64,000 nucleotides of DNA from Denitrobaculum sp965225735 (GTDB taxonomy: Bacteria > Pseudomonadota > Alphaproteobacteria > Kiloniellales > Kiloniellaceae). The notes under the pieces were generated by a model. The model did no database searches. It worked only from the letters and a program-made list of their open reading frames with translations, and was not told the DNA's origin. Shown one piece after another: positions 32,053-41,678 of the stretch; the first letter of the stretch is position 1, and each line of letters starts with the position of its first letter. Made by a program: the position numbers and the translations under genes. The stretch lies in assembly GCA_965225735.1 (NCBI GenBank), contig CBDDBN010000030.1, positions 868,001-932,000 of the forward strand, read 5' to 3'.

Positions 32053-32721
32053 ATGCAGCAAAGCACCCGTATAGCACCCTCGATCCTGTCCGCAGACTTC
32101 GCGAGACTGGGTGAGGAAGTGCGCGCCGTCGACGAGTCAGGCGCGGACTATATCCATATCGACGTTATGGATGGCCATTTCGTCCCGAACCTGACAATCG
32201 GCCCGGGCGTGGTCAAGGCTCTGCGCCCGCACAGCCAAAAGACCTTCGACGTTCATCTCATGATCTCGCCGGTCGATGCTTTCGTTCCGGCCTTCGCCGA
32301 GGCCGGCGCCGATATCATTACGGTGCACCCGGAAGCTGGACCGCACACGCATCGCACCATCCAGCTGATCAAATCACTGGGGAAAAAGGCGGGCGTTTCG
32401 CTTAATCCCGCAACGCCGGTGGATGTGGTGGACCACCTCATCGACGATCTGGATCTGATCCTGGTCATGAGCGTCAACCCGGGTTTCGGCGGACAGGCCT
32501 TTATTCCCGGCGCACTCGGGAAGATCGAGGCCCTGCGCCGGAAGATCGAAGCCAGTGGCCGAACAATCGATTTAGAGGTCGACGGCGGAATCAATTTCGA
32601 AACCGCGCCGCAGGCCATTTCTGCCGGCGCCGACGTTCTGGTGGCGGGCACTGCGACCTTTACGGGCGGCCCCGAAAACTACGCCGCAAACATTGCACGG
32701 ATGCGCGGCACAGGAGGATGA
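32053..32721 (+). CDS. rpe: Ribulose-phosphate 3-epimerase
   Basis: Interconverts ribulose 5-phosphate and xylulose 5-phosphate. The 222-residue TIM barrel shows IAPSILSADFARLGEEVRAV, IHIDVMDGHFVPNLTIGP (metal His and Asp), FDVHLMI, LVMSVNPGFGGQAFIP and LEVDGGIN, all canonical. ATG 32053 is used; an in-frame GTG lies six bases upstream. The stop codon overlaps the start of the heparinase-like gene, so they form one operon. Confidence 0.96.
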   Translation: MQQSTRIAPSILSADFARLGEEVRAVDESGADYIHIDVMDGHFVPNLTIGPGVVKALRPHSQKTFDVHLMISPVDAFVPAFAEAGADIITVHPEAGPHTHRTIQLIKSLGKKAGVSLNPATPVDVVDHLIDDLDLILVMSVNPGFGGQAFIPGALGKIEALRRKIEASGRTIDLEVDGGINFETAPQAISAGADVLVAGTATFTGGPENYAANIARMRGTGG

Positions 32722-34550
32722 TGAGCAAGGGACAGGTCGGCCGTCTCGCGGTGGCGTCCCAGGACGGCGAGAGCAACGGCACCACCCTCGAGACCCTTCG
32801 GCAGAACCTTGTCGAAGGTGCGGGTGAGTTCGGCCATTTCCTCCGCCGTCCGGCCGACCAGATTGCCGCGTCGCTCTGGTACCACCTGAAACGGCCGCTT
32901 TTCGCCTTCGGCCCCTACCGGCTTTCCCTGTTCGGGCCGAACCCAACCGCCGTGCGACTCAGCCCAACCGATCCCTGGCCGGGCAACGCCGACGAGGGCG
33001 CAGAGATTCTCGCGGGCAGTTTTCACTTTGCTGGAAGCACCCTGCGCAATCCGGCCCCCCTTTGGCGGCCGCCGGGAGCAACCGAAGGCTGGCTCACGAG
33101 CCTCCATAGTTTTTTCTGGCTGCGGGATCTGCGCGCTGTCGGTGGCGATGCAGCCCGGCGGCGGGCCCGTGATCTGGTTGGGTCCTGGTTAGCGGCCAAC
33201 GAAAGCTGGAGTGTTCCAGCCTGGCAACCGGTGGTGCTGGGCCAACGCCTGACCAACTGGCTTGGCCAGTATGAGTTCTTTGCCGCCAGTGCCGACATTG
33301 CTTTCCGGCATCGCCTGCTTGAGGGTCTGGTGCATCAGGCGCGTCATCTCTCGCGAATCCTGCCAGGTGGCCTAGCCGGCTGCGATCTGATCATGGCCTT
33401 GCAGGGGCTGATTTACGTCGGGGCCTGCATACCCGGCTGTGAGTCTTGGCTGGAACGCGGCTTGCAGTTGCTCGAGCGCGAACTCGGCAAGCAGATTCTC
33501 GCCGATGGCGGACACATCGAACGCAGTCCTTCACAGCATCTCAAGGTTCTGCGGGCCCTGATCGACATCCGCGCGCTTTTGCACGCTTCGGGCAAACCGG
33601 TCCCGCCGAGCCTGGCCACGACAATCGAGAACATGGCGCCGATCCTGCGTCTGCTACGTCACGGTGACGGCGGCTTGGCTCTTTTTAACGGCAGCAACGA
33701 AGATACAGGCTGGCAGATCGACATGGTCTTACAGCGCGCGGACGGCGCCGCACGCAGCCTGCTGAATGCACCTCATTCGGGATTTCAGCGTTTGCAGGCC
33801 GGACGCAGCGTCGTGATCGTTGACGCCGGTGCCCCGCCGCAGCCCGGTTACGACCGTGACGCCCATGCCGGCACACTGGCTTTCGAAATGAGCGCCGGCC
33901 GCGAGCGCCTGATCGTCAACTGCGGTGCACAGAGCAATCACCCGAACTGGCAATGGGTGCAACGATCCACTGCGGCCCACTCCACCGCTGTCCTTGGGGA
34001 CACCAACTCCTCACAACTCGGTAGCCGCCGCGGACTGCGTAAAACGCCGCACCAGGTGTCTTGCCGGCGCGAGGAAGTCGACGGAAATACCTGGCTCGAC
34101 ATGAGTCACGACGGCTATGAGGCGGCCTTTGGCGTCTCGCATCACCGTCGGCTGTTCTTATCCTCGGGTGGCGACGATTTGCGCGGCGAAGACCGTTTCG
34201 AGGGAAGCGAAGCCGCGAATATCGTACTGCGCTTTCACCTGCACCCCGATGTCACCGCAAGCCTCGCCGCCAGTGGAGACAATGTGCTGATACGCCCTGC
34301 AAAGGGCGCCGGCTGGCAGTTCCGCGCCAAAGGCGGAGACGTCACACTGGAACAAAGCGTTTATTTGGGCCGCAGCGGTGAAATCCGACGCAGCGAACAG
34401 ATCGTGGTGAGCTGTTTGGCTGCGGAACTTGCAGCGGACGCCGACGACGAGTCCGCTTCTGAAAAGCAGGCGCCTGTAAGTCAGACCGCCCCTGAGGGCC
34501 GCGTCATAAAGTGGGCGATCAAACGCGTTTCTTCCAGCAAAGGCAGTTGA
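32718..34550 (+). CDS. Heparinase II/III family protein
   Basis: A 610-residue putative polysaccharide lyase-like protein. The N-terminal alpha-helical toroid includes VGSWLAANESWSVPAWQPVV, LGQRLTNWLGQYEFF and GGHIERSPSQHLKVLRALID. The C-terminal beta-sandwich includes LFNGSNEDTGWQID and SHDGYEAAFGVSHHRRLFLS. No signal peptide is seen, so it is probably cytoplasmic or membrane-associated, as is usual for the alphaproteobacterial members next to rsmB and purH. The substrate is unknown, possibly an endogenous glycan. The start overlaps rpe by four bases, with AGGAGG just upstream. Confidence 0.88.
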   Translation: MMSKGQVGRLAVASQDGESNGTTLETLRQNLVEGAGEFGHFLRRPADQIAASLWYHLKRPLFAFGPYRLSLFGPNPTAVRLSPTDPWPGNADEGAEILAGSFHFAGSTLRNPAPLWRPPGATEGWLTSLHSFFWLRDLRAVGGDAARRRARDLVGSWLAANESWSVPAWQPVVLGQRLTNWLGQYEFFAASADIAFRHRLLEGLVHQARHLSRILPGGLAGCDLIMALQGLIYVGACIPGCESWLERGLQLLERELGKQILADGGHIERSPSQHLKVLRALIDIRALLHASGKPVPPSLATTIENMAPILRLLRHGDGGLALFNGSNEDTGWQIDMVLQRADGAARSLLNAPHSGFQRLQAGRSVVIVDAGAPPQPGYDRDAHAGTLAFEMSAGRERLIVNCGAQSNHPNWQWVQRSTAAHSTAVLGDTNSSQLGSRRGLRKTPHQVSCRREEVDGNTWLDMSHDGYEAAFGVSHHRRLFLSSGGDDLRGEDRFEGSEAANIVLRFHLHPDVTASLAASGDNVLIRPAKGAGWQFRAKGGDVTLEQSVYLGRSGEIRRSEQIVVSCLAAELAADADDESASEKQAPVSQTAPEGRVIKWAIKRVSSSKGS

Positions 34551-34664
34551 TCTTCTCGGGATCCCCGAAGCCAGTGATCGAGATGGATTGAACTGGCCGT
34601 CGCCGATCAAAGCGGATAAGCAGGGTGCCGGATCCAGACAGCGCAGTGAGCCACTAACACGACG

Positions 34665-35699
34665 ATGACCCTCTTCGATCTCATTTTGGCGGCCGCTTTG
34701 GCGGCGCTCGCGAGTTGGGCTGCGACATGGTTGGTGCTGAAGCTCCTGATCAGACACGATATCTATGACCGGCCTAACGAACGCAGTAGCCACGCAATTC
34801 CAAAACCGCGCGGCGGCGGGCTTGCCGTGCTCGCGGCACTTCTTCCAGCGTGGGCTCTAACGTCGGCAATCTTTGGTGCAACGCCGCCAGGCTTCGTCGC
34901 CATTCTGGTCGCAACTTTGGTTCTGGGCGGTATCTCCTGGCTCGACGACGTGAAAGGCCAACCAGTTCTGCTGCGGCTGATCGTGCAGTTCGGCGCCGTT
35001 GGGTTAGGAATTGTGGCAACCCAAATGGAGAGCGGCGGCTTTCTTCTTTTTCAGGGCCTATTGCCAGCGTGGCTGGACCATCTGCTTAAGGCTTTGGCTT
35101 GGGTCTGGTTTATCAATCTTTTCAACTTCATGGACGGCGCGGACGGCATCACGGGAGTCGAAACGCTTTCCATTGGGCTGGGGCTGTCGCTCGTGGCCGT
35201 TATGTCTCAGGAAACCACGGCCGCAGCCTACCCTCTGCTGCTGGCCGCCGTTGCTGGCGGTTTCCTGTTCTGGAACTGGGCACCTTCCAAGATCTTCCTG
35301 GGCGATGTCGGGAGCGTAACGCTTGGATACCTACTGGGCTGGCTTTTGCTGGTAACCGCCGCTCAAGGGCAATGGGCGGCCGCTCTGTTGCTGCCGCTTT
35401 ATTATCTTGTCGATGCAACTCTGACGCTTGTGCGCAGAGCTCTGCGCAGGGAAAAAATTTGGCGCGGTCACCGGGAGCATTTTTATCAAAAGGCACTTTT
35501 ACGGGGCGCAGGCCACGCTTGGATCTCCTTCAACCTTTTGCTCCACAACGGCGTGCTGCTACTGCTTGTGCTCGCCTCGCTGTCTTTCGCCGTTTGGTTA
35601 CCGCTGGCAGCAGGTGCTTTGGTGGTGCTTGCTTTGCTGTTCCGCTACGCCAACTACCCTCTGGGGCCGGAGGATGGCACCAAGCCCGCGACCGAGTGA
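34665..35699 (+). CDS. Glycosyltransferase family 4, WecA/WbpL-like sugar-1-phosphate transferase
   Basis: An integral membrane enzyme that loads a UDP-sugar phosphate onto undecaprenyl phosphate, the first step of a lipid-linked surface glycan. The 344 residues hold about ten helices and the family motifs DRPNERSSHAIPKPRGGG (about residue 35), SWLDDVKG (about 92-99, the Asp pair), NLFNFMDGADGITGVE (about 150-165), FLGDVGS (about 210) and HREHFYQKALLRG (about 268). It is followed by a CapD/WbpM-like dehydratase, the usual partner that makes the UDP-sugar. Both sit between the heparinase-like gene and purH. Confidence 0.9.
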   Translation: MTLFDLILAAALAALASWAATWLVLKLLIRHDIYDRPNERSSHAIPKPRGGGLAVLAALLPAWALTSAIFGATPPGFVAILVATLVLGGISWLDDVKGQPVLLRLIVQFGAVGLGIVATQMESGGFLLFQGLLPAWLDHLLKALAWVWFINLFNFMDGADGITGVETLSIGLGLSLVAVMSQETTAAAYPLLLAAVAGGFLFWNWAPSKIFLGDVGSVTLGYLLGWLLLVTAAQGQWAAALLLPLYYLVDATLTLVRRALRREKIWRGHREHFYQKALLRGAGHAWISFNLLLHNGVLLLLVLASLSFAVWLPLAAGALVVLALLFRYANYPLGPEDGTKPATE

Positions 35700-35830
35700 A
35701 CCGACAGACCGTTACAGCCGAACCTTGCGTACAGCCGACCTCTTCGTGTTAATCTTGGCGCTATTATTGTTTTTCACGGCCTTGAAGCGAGGAACGCTTC
35801 TCCGCGTGGCTGGCAACAGATGACATCCGG

Positions 35831-37774
35831 ATGAAAGTCAAATCTCACAAGCTTCCACGTGCTTTGTCGGCACTCGTACACGACGTCTTTATGGCGGCGC
35901 TGTCCTTCGTTCTGGCCTTAGGATTAAGGCTGGGCGAACAGGCTTTTTCGCATTTGACCGAACGGCTGATCTCCGCATGGATTCTTTTCGTCTTGGTCTG
36001 CGGCATCGTGTTCTGGGTGACGGGCCTCTACCGGGGGATCTGGCGCTACGCCTCCATGAACGATCTGGCGGCCATCGTGAAAGCCGTCACCATTGCGCTG
36101 CTGATCTACTTGCCCGTTGCCTTTCTGACGACCCGTGTCGCGGACATTCCGCGCTCTTCGATGATCATCAATTGGTTCGTCCTGATATTCCTGTTGGGGG
36201 CGCCGAGAATGGCCTATCGCGTCTTCAAGGACCGGGGCATGCGTCATCTGCTTGAGCGCAGCCGCCATCTCCGCGTCCCGGTGCTGGTCGTGGGTACAGG
36301 CGACGCGGCGGAGGTTTTCATCCGCGAGATGGCGCGCGACCGCGATGGCGCATACGAAGTGATGGGCGTTGTTGACGACAGGGGAACGCGTGTGGGCCGC
36401 AACATCCATGACGTTGCGGTTCTCGGCCATTTGAACGAATTGGAAAGAATCGTCGACCACGCGTCGGAGAAGGGCGGCAGAAAGCCGCGACGCCTCATTC
36501 TTGCCAAATCGCTTGAGCGTGAGGCCATGCAGGACCTGCTAAGTCGCGCCGAAGAGTTGGAGCTGGATATCGATAGGATGCCGCGCCTGACCGATTTTAA
36601 GTCGCGCGCCGACGGATCGACCGGAGGCGGCATCGAGGTCAGGCCGATTGCCATCGAAGACCTCCTGGGCCGGAGTCAGGCAAAGCTCGATCGAGATGCC
36701 ATGCGCCAGTTGATTTCGGAGCGCCGCATCATGATCACCGGGGCCGGGGGTTCGATCGGCGCCGAACTGGTTCGGCAAATCGCCGCTTTCGGTCCCAGCC
36801 GGCTTATTCTCTTCGATAACGCCGAGTACCTGCTTTACGGGATCGATATGGAGATCTCCGAGCGTTACCCGGAGATCGCTCAGAGCGCGATATTGGGCGA
36901 TGTGCGCGATGCCGTGCGCCTGAACCAGGTGATGGCGGAAGAACGGCCCGAACTGGTGTTCCACGCCGCGGCCTTGAAACACGTCCCAATGGTCGAAGCA
37001 AACCCCTTAGAAGGCGTTCTGACCAACGTTCTGGGCACACGCAACACAGCAGACGCCTGTAGAAAAAACGGCGTCAATGCGATGGTGCTGATCTCCACTG
37101 ACAAGGCGATCAACCCACCGAATGTCATGGGGGCAACGAAGCGTCTCGCCGAGAGCTATTGTCAGGCGCTCGACATTGCAGATCGGGATGCGACGGGCAC
37201 GCGCTTTGTCACTGTGCGCTTCGGTAACGTCCTAGGCTCGACAGGATCCGTGGTCCCGCTCTTTACCCGCCAGTTGGAGAACGGCGGCCCACTCACCGTC
37301 ACGCACCCGGACATGACCCGCTACTTCATGACCATCCGCGAGGCCGTGGAACTGGTGTTGCAGGCTTCGGCCCTAGGCGCCAAGGCACCCAGTCAGGAAG
37401 CCGGAAAGATCTATGTGCTGGATATGGGCGATCCGATCAAAATCGCGGATCTCGCACGACAGATGATCCGGCTTGGCGGCCTGCGTCCGGAAAAAGACGT
37501 CAAGATCGTCTATACTGGACTGCGTCCGGGCGAAAAGCTCTATGAAGAGCTTTTTCACGAGCATGAACCTCTGATCGAGACTAGCCATCCTTCTTTGCAT
37601 CTGGCATCACCTCGTACAACCAATCTCGAGCTGCTGGCACGCAGCCTCGACGATCTGGAAGCAGCCGCCACAGCCCGCGACCGGGACGCGGTTTCGCAGC
37701 ACCTTCAGCGGCTGGTTCCCGAATACCGCAGGAACAGCGAAAAGGCAGATGATCAGGTCGTTGTCGCCCTTTAA
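35831..37774 (+). CDS. Membrane-bound nucleotide-sugar 4,6-dehydratase/epimerase (CapD/WbpM/PglF-like)
   Basis: Four N-terminal transmembrane helices (within residues 1-115) are followed by a CoA-binding-like linker (RVPVLVVGTGDAAEVFIREM) and an extended short-chain dehydrogenase domain: ITGAGGSIGAELVRQIAAFG (about 301-320), FHAAALKHVPMVEANP and STDKAINPPNVMGATKRLAE (about 420-440). Met replaces the catalytic Tyr in the xxxMGATK motif, as in WbpM and PglF, which act as UDP-GlcNAc 4,6-dehydratases. The product would feed the preceding transferase. The 647-residue length is normal. Confidence 0.92.
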   Translation: MKVKSHKLPRALSALVHDVFMAALSFVLALGLRLGEQAFSHLTERLISAWILFVLVCGIVFWVTGLYRGIWRYASMNDLAAIVKAVTIALLIYLPVAFLTTRVADIPRSSMIINWFVLIFLLGAPRMAYRVFKDRGMRHLLERSRHLRVPVLVVGTGDAAEVFIREMARDRDGAYEVMGVVDDRGTRVGRNIHDVAVLGHLNELERIVDHASEKGGRKPRRLILAKSLEREAMQDLLSRAEELELDIDRMPRLTDFKSRADGSTGGGIEVRPIAIEDLLGRSQAKLDRDAMRQLISERRIMITGAGGSIGAELVRQIAAFGPSRLILFDNAEYLLYGIDMEISERYPEIAQSAILGDVRDAVRLNQVMAEERPELVFHAAALKHVPMVEANPLEGVLTNVLGTRNTADACRKNGVNAMVLISTDKAINPPNVMGATKRLAESYCQALDIADRDATGTRFVTVRFGNVLGSTGSVVPLFTRQLENGGPLTVTHPDMTRYFMTIREAVELVLQASALGAKAPSQEAGKIYVLDMGDPIKIADLARQMIRLGGLRPEKDVKIVYTGLRPGEKLYEELFHEHEPLIETSHPSLHLASPRTTNLELLARSLDDLEAAATARDRDAVSQHLQRLVPEYRRNSEKADDQVVVAL

Positions 37775-37983
37775 GACCGGCCACGCCGCTCATGCCAAGC
37801 CTGTAATGTCGCAGCGCAACATCGTGCCTTGACGTAACGGCAGCCGCCGCCTAAACCCCCTCTTGCAACGTGGCTGGCGCTTCGGCGCAGGCTCTGCGGC
37901 CCTTACCGGCGGATATCCAGTTAGGCCGCAAGGCTTTCGTGACCGGCAGCCGTCCTCGGTCGTATCCCGCTGGAGCCAATCCT

Positions 37984-39573
37984 ATGCCCGACAAGATTAC
38001 CCGCGCCCTTCTCTCGGTTTCCGACAAGTCCGGTTTGACCGAGCTGGGGGCCTTTCTGACGGCAAAGGGAATCGAGGTTCTTTCTACAGGCGGCTCGGCC
38101 CGGGCGTTGCGAGAGGCCGGTGTGGCCGTCACCGATGTCTCCAGCCATACCGGCTTTCCAGAGATCATGGACGGCCGGGTCAAGACTCTGCATCCAAAGA
38201 TCCACGGCGGCATCCTGGCGCGCAGGGACCTGGAGAGCCACCGCCAGGCCATGACGGAACAGGACATCGGCCCGATCGATCTCGTCGTGGTCAATCTCTA
38301 TCCCTTCGAAGCGACACTCACTTCGGGCGCTGATTTCGAGACCTGTGTCGAGAATATCGATATCGGCGGACCCGCCATGGTTCGGGCTTCGGCAAAGAAC
38401 CACGCGCACGTCACCATCGTTACCGACCCACAGGATTACGAAGCCGTTATGTCGGATATCGAGGCCAATGACGGCGCAACCTCGGATCGGGTGCGCCGTG
38501 ATCTGGCCGCGAAAGCCTTTGGGCATACCGCCGCCTACGACGCCATGATCGCCAATTGGCTCAATGGCGAATGCGAGGAAACCTTTCCCGTCCAACGCAC
38601 CCAAGGCGGCCGTCTCGGGCAGACCCTGCGGTACGGCGAAAACCCGCATCAAGCCGCCGCTCTCTACATCGGCGGCCAAGAGTCGGGTGGTAAGCCACGG
38701 CCAGGCGTCGCTACAGCGCAGCAGCTGCAGGGCAAGGAGCTCAGCTACAACAATCTAAACGACACGGACGCCGCCTTCGAGCTGGTCGCCGAATTCGATC
38801 GCCCCGCCGTCGCGATCATCAAACACGCAAATCCCTGCGGCGTCGCCATGGGGTCGGATCTCAGCGGCGCTTACGGCAAAGCCCTGGCCTGCGATCCAGT
38901 CAGCGCTTTTGGCGGCATCATCGCCGTGAACCGGACCCTGGACGCCGCGACGGCCGGAAAGATCGCCGAACTCTTCGCGGAAGTGGTGATTGCGCCAGAC
39001 ATTGACGCGGGCGCGCGCGACCTGCTCGCCGGCAAAAAGAACCTGCGTATTCTGACCACGGGTACGCTGCCCGATCCAACCGCTCCGGGCATGACCATGA
39101 AGACGCTTTCCGGTGGTTTCCTGTTGCAAAGCCGAGACAATGGCTGCGTCACCGCCCAGGACCTGAAAGTCGTGACGAAGCGGGCGCCGAGCGAGGCGGA
39201 ACTGGCAGACATGCTTTTCGCCTTTCGCGTGGCCAAACATGTGAAGTCCAACGCCATCGTCTATGTCAAGGACGGCGCGACCGTGGGAATCGGCGCCGGT
39301 CAGATGAGCCGCGTCGACTCTTCGCGCATCGCCGCCTGGAAAGCACGGGAAGCCGCAGAAGCAGCCGGTTTGCCGGAGCCTGCGACCCTGGGCTCGGTGG
39401 TCGCCTCCGACGCTTTCTTCCCCTTTGCGGACGGTCTGATGGCGGCCGTCGAAGCTGGCGCGCGGGCAGTCATTCAGCCGGGCGGCTCCATGCGCGATGA
39501 TGAGGTTATCGCCGCCGCCGATGAGGCAGGCCTTGCCATGGTCTTTACCGGCATGCGGCACTTCCGGCACTAG
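37984..39573 (+). CDS. purH: Bifunctional AICAR formyltransferase/IMP cyclohydrolase
   Basis: Carries out the last two steps of IMP synthesis. The N-terminal cyclohydrolase (MGS-like) domain has ALLSVSDKSGLTELGAFLTA and DGRVKTLHPKIHGGILARRD. The transformylase domain has LRYGENPHQAAALY, GKELSYNNLNDTDAAFELVA, IIKHANPCGVA (catalytic Lys-His), DPVSAFGGIIAVNR, VGIGAGQMSRVDS and SDAFFPFADGL. The 529-residue length is typical. ATG 37984 is placed by the family start; upstream in-frame codons to 37870 are unlike the family. It would normally sit close to the heparinase gene but is displaced by the polysaccharide pair. Confidence 0.96.
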   Translation: MPDKITRALLSVSDKSGLTELGAFLTAKGIEVLSTGGSARALREAGVAVTDVSSHTGFPEIMDGRVKTLHPKIHGGILARRDLESHRQAMTEQDIGPIDLVVVNLYPFEATLTSGADFETCVENIDIGGPAMVRASAKNHAHVTIVTDPQDYEAVMSDIEANDGATSDRVRRDLAAKAFGHTAAYDAMIANWLNGECEETFPVQRTQGGRLGQTLRYGENPHQAAALYIGGQESGGKPRPGVATAQQLQGKELSYNNLNDTDAAFELVAEFDRPAVAIIKHANPCGVAMGSDLSGAYGKALACDPVSAFGGIIAVNRTLDAATAGKIAELFAEVVIAPDIDAGARDLLAGKKNLRILTTGTLPDPTAPGMTMKTLSGGFLLQSRDNGCVTAQDLKVVTKRAPSEAELADMLFAFRVAKHVKSNAIVYVKDGATVGIGAGQMSRVDSSRIAAWKAREAAEAAGLPEPATLGSVVASDAFFPFADGLMAAVEAGARAVIQPGGSMRDDEVIAAADEAGLAMVFTGMRHFRH

Positions 39574-39672
39574 AGCATATTGCGACCAAACGAGTTCAGT
39601 TTGGTGGAATCGTCGCGGGCGCTCTATCGCGCTCGCAGATCCAATTTAACTCTTTGAAATTATTGTTTTTAT

Positions 39673-40182
39673 CTAAATTTCGGGATTGCCGTCTTCGTCA
39701 AAGAAGACTGCAAAGCCCAACAGATGGTCCACGAATCCGTCGTAGGTGCCCAGGGGTAGAAGAATACGCTGAAAGCGCGTCGCCACGCCGGAAGGACGCC
39801 AGTTCGCCCGCCCCTCGCGGAAGACCGGATGGCGGTCATGACAACAGAGTTCCACGTCGTGGTGAAAGTCTCGCCCCGAGTCCTGGGGAATGAACTCACT
39901 GACCTTCTGGCCGGTGACTTCCCGTCCATAGACCTCACGGAACCGAGTTCCCGCAACCCGGACGATGAAATCGTGGTTGGGCAGGCGTTCCAGTAGATAA
40001 GTCGTCGGAAGCAGTCGCGGAAAATCCATAGGATCAATAGAGGCCCGCGGCGGCATCGCTTTGCGACCGCGGTGTTGATCCCAATACTGGAGGGCCCACT
40101 GCAGTGACTCATTGGCATGTTTCGGCAGCTCTTCCGAAACCTGATTTTCCGCCGTATCACTTGTTACAGTGACGGAACACAT
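39673..40182 (-). CDS. PAS_5 domain protein
   Basis: A 169-residue single-domain PAS_5 (DUF1488-unrelated) protein typical of Rhodospirillales. The core reads LQWALQYWDQHRGRKAMPPR, SIDPMDFPRLLPTTYLLERL, HDFIVRVAGTRFREVYGREV and FQRILLPLGTYDGFVDHLLG. No output domain is attached. It may act as a small-ligand sensor, partner or regulator; none is identified. AAGGA lies eight bases before the ATG. A paralogue in the same orientation starts 248 bases to the right. Confidence 0.8.
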   Translation of the reverse strand: MCSVTVTSDTAENQVSEELPKHANESLQWALQYWDQHRGRKAMPPRASIDPMDFPRLLPTTYLLERLPNHDFIVRVAGTRFREVYGREVTGQKVSEFIPQDSGRDFHHDVELCCHDRHPVFREGRANWRPSGVATRFQRILLPLGTYDGFVDHLLGFAVFFDEDGNPEI

Positions 40183-40429
40183 CGCCTCTTTCCTTGTTTT
40201 TCTATTCTCGACGTTTTCCGATCACATGGCCTGGCAAAGCCGCTTTCGCTGAATTCCTCTTCATCTGCGTGCGCTGACAACCAACTTTGTCTGATGAGTA
40301 TGACATTGGCTAAGTGTCGGTTGCCAAATAAAGAATCCGCCTTTCAACAGCGTGGGCGTGTATGTTTCAGCCTAATTCGATGGTTGGCGTAAAGCTAGAG
40401 TCAATTGAGACCAGCGCACCACAGGGGCG

Positions 40430-40957
40430 TCACTTCTCGAAATGCATGACACCGGCAATGGACAGCACCTCTAAACTTTTGTCGGAAAGAGGTAAAAGCA
40501 AGCGTTGATAGAGTTTCATGTCGTCCGTATCGATCGTATGAACGGTATTGCGTGTGAACACCGGGGCACGAGCGCGGATGCAGCGGACATGCTCATCCAG
40601 GGTTTCCGTAAGAATCTCGCCCTCCAGCAACTCGGTCAGGCTGCGGCCTTTGATCTGCCCGCCGTAACGGCGGTTCACGGTTTCACCGACCAGGCGGAAG
40701 CGAAAATCTTCCTTCTCCACGTCCAGCAGCAGTATGTAGGGCAGCAGGTCGGGTATGGCGAGCGGATCGATGGCGTTGCGCCCGGGAAATCCATCGGCTG
40801 TTCGAAGCGACTGCCAATAGGTCAGCATTCGAATGAGCTTTTTGTCGGCGATTTCCGGCAGGCATCCGTCATCGTCAATCACCTGCAGCGTTCTTTTCTG
40901 GCTAAGCCGTCGACCAGAAAAGCGCAGATCGCCTAAATCCTGTCGCGTACTATCCAC
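40430..40957 (-). CDS. PAS_5 domain protein, paralogue
   Basis: A 175-residue PAS_5 protein sharing the domain order of its neighbour: MLTYWQSLRTADGFPGRNAI, DPLAIPDLLPYILLLDVEKE, FRFRLVGETVNRRYGGQIKG and YQRLLLPLSDKSLEVLSIAG. A roughly 35-residue N-terminal extension is charged. No effector domain is present. The tandem pair suggests duplication, with divergence in the ligand region. Cellular role unknown. Confidence 0.8.
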   Translation of the reverse strand: MDSTRQDLGDLRFSGRRLSQKRTLQVIDDDGCLPEIADKKLIRMLTYWQSLRTADGFPGRNAIDPLAIPDLLPYILLLDVEKEDFRFRLVGETVNRRYGGQIKGRSLTELLEGEILTETLDEHVRCIRARAPVFTRNTVHTIDTDDMKLYQRLLLPLSDKSLEVLSIAGVMHFEK

Positions 40958-41059
40958 CTGAACAGATTACCACATTTTTTGGAATGGGCATAAAGCTAAC
41001 ACCTATAGGCTGCACTTAACCCCCGCTTATCGCCAATCTCATGAGAGGTCATCGTGTCC

Positions 41060-41305
41060 TCAGACCCCCTTGGAAACCAGCAAGTAGAGAACGCCCAACG
41101 CGATGGCCACCGTCAGGGTAGTAAGGGTGACAAAGCCCGACAAAACACGCCGCCAGGTTTGCTCGATGACCCGCTGAGCCGGGCTCCATTCTGCCCGCTG
41201 ATTGGGCGCCTGGTAGCTGGACACTTGCCGGTCAGGCGGGCGAAGATCGATCGTGCGATCATCGGTGACCACGGTCTTCTCGGTTATCCGATGCAATTCC
41301 CGCAT
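41060..41305 (-). CDS. Small protein with C-terminal transmembrane helix
   Basis: An 81-residue protein from ATG 41305 (MRELHRITEKTVVTDDRTID); an in-frame ATG at 41392 would extend it to 110 residues. The N-terminal 50 residues are polar. The C-terminus is one hydrophobic helix (SGFVTLTTLTVAIALGVLYL), so it looks tail-anchored with most of the chain in the cytoplasm. It stands alone, divergent from the NAD-GDH gene. No family is recognised. Confidence 0.45.
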   Translation of the reverse strand: MRELHRITEKTVVTDDRTIDLRPPDRQVSSYQAPNQRAEWSPAQRVIEQTWRRVLSGFVTLTTLTVAIALGVLYLLVSKGV

Positions 41306-41678
41306 GTTCTCACTGGTCGATTGTCCAGAAGGCGAAGCAGTCCGGCCTGCTTCCGCACCCTGCCCGCGTATCCGCAGGTTTCTTGCGCCCAAACGGCGTG
41401 AAGAGGTCTCTGGCTCAAGATGGCGTCAGGCCCTGAAGCAGAGACGCGCGACCAGAGAAGCGTAATTGGCTTAAGATCTGGTTTAGGCCTGCTAGCGATG
41501 GAGGTCGCTTCGGGCCTCCGGGCGTCCTGGATATCTGCTCAAGAAATTTCACAGAAAATCCATTTCCCTTTGATAGCTACTCCCCATTAACCAAAGAATG
41601 CTATAGCCTCGAATGAGTTGACACGAACAATCGGTCGCACAAGAACCAAGCGGCCAGACTTCCGGGGGGATCGCGCAT
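41306..41678. other. Region upstream of the NAD-glutamate dehydrogenase gene
   Basis: No other gene is supported. The last 150 bases before the GDH start are AT-richer and probably contain its promoter. GGGGG just before ATG 41679 is a possible ribosome binding site. No regulatory repeat stands out. Confidence 0.35.
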
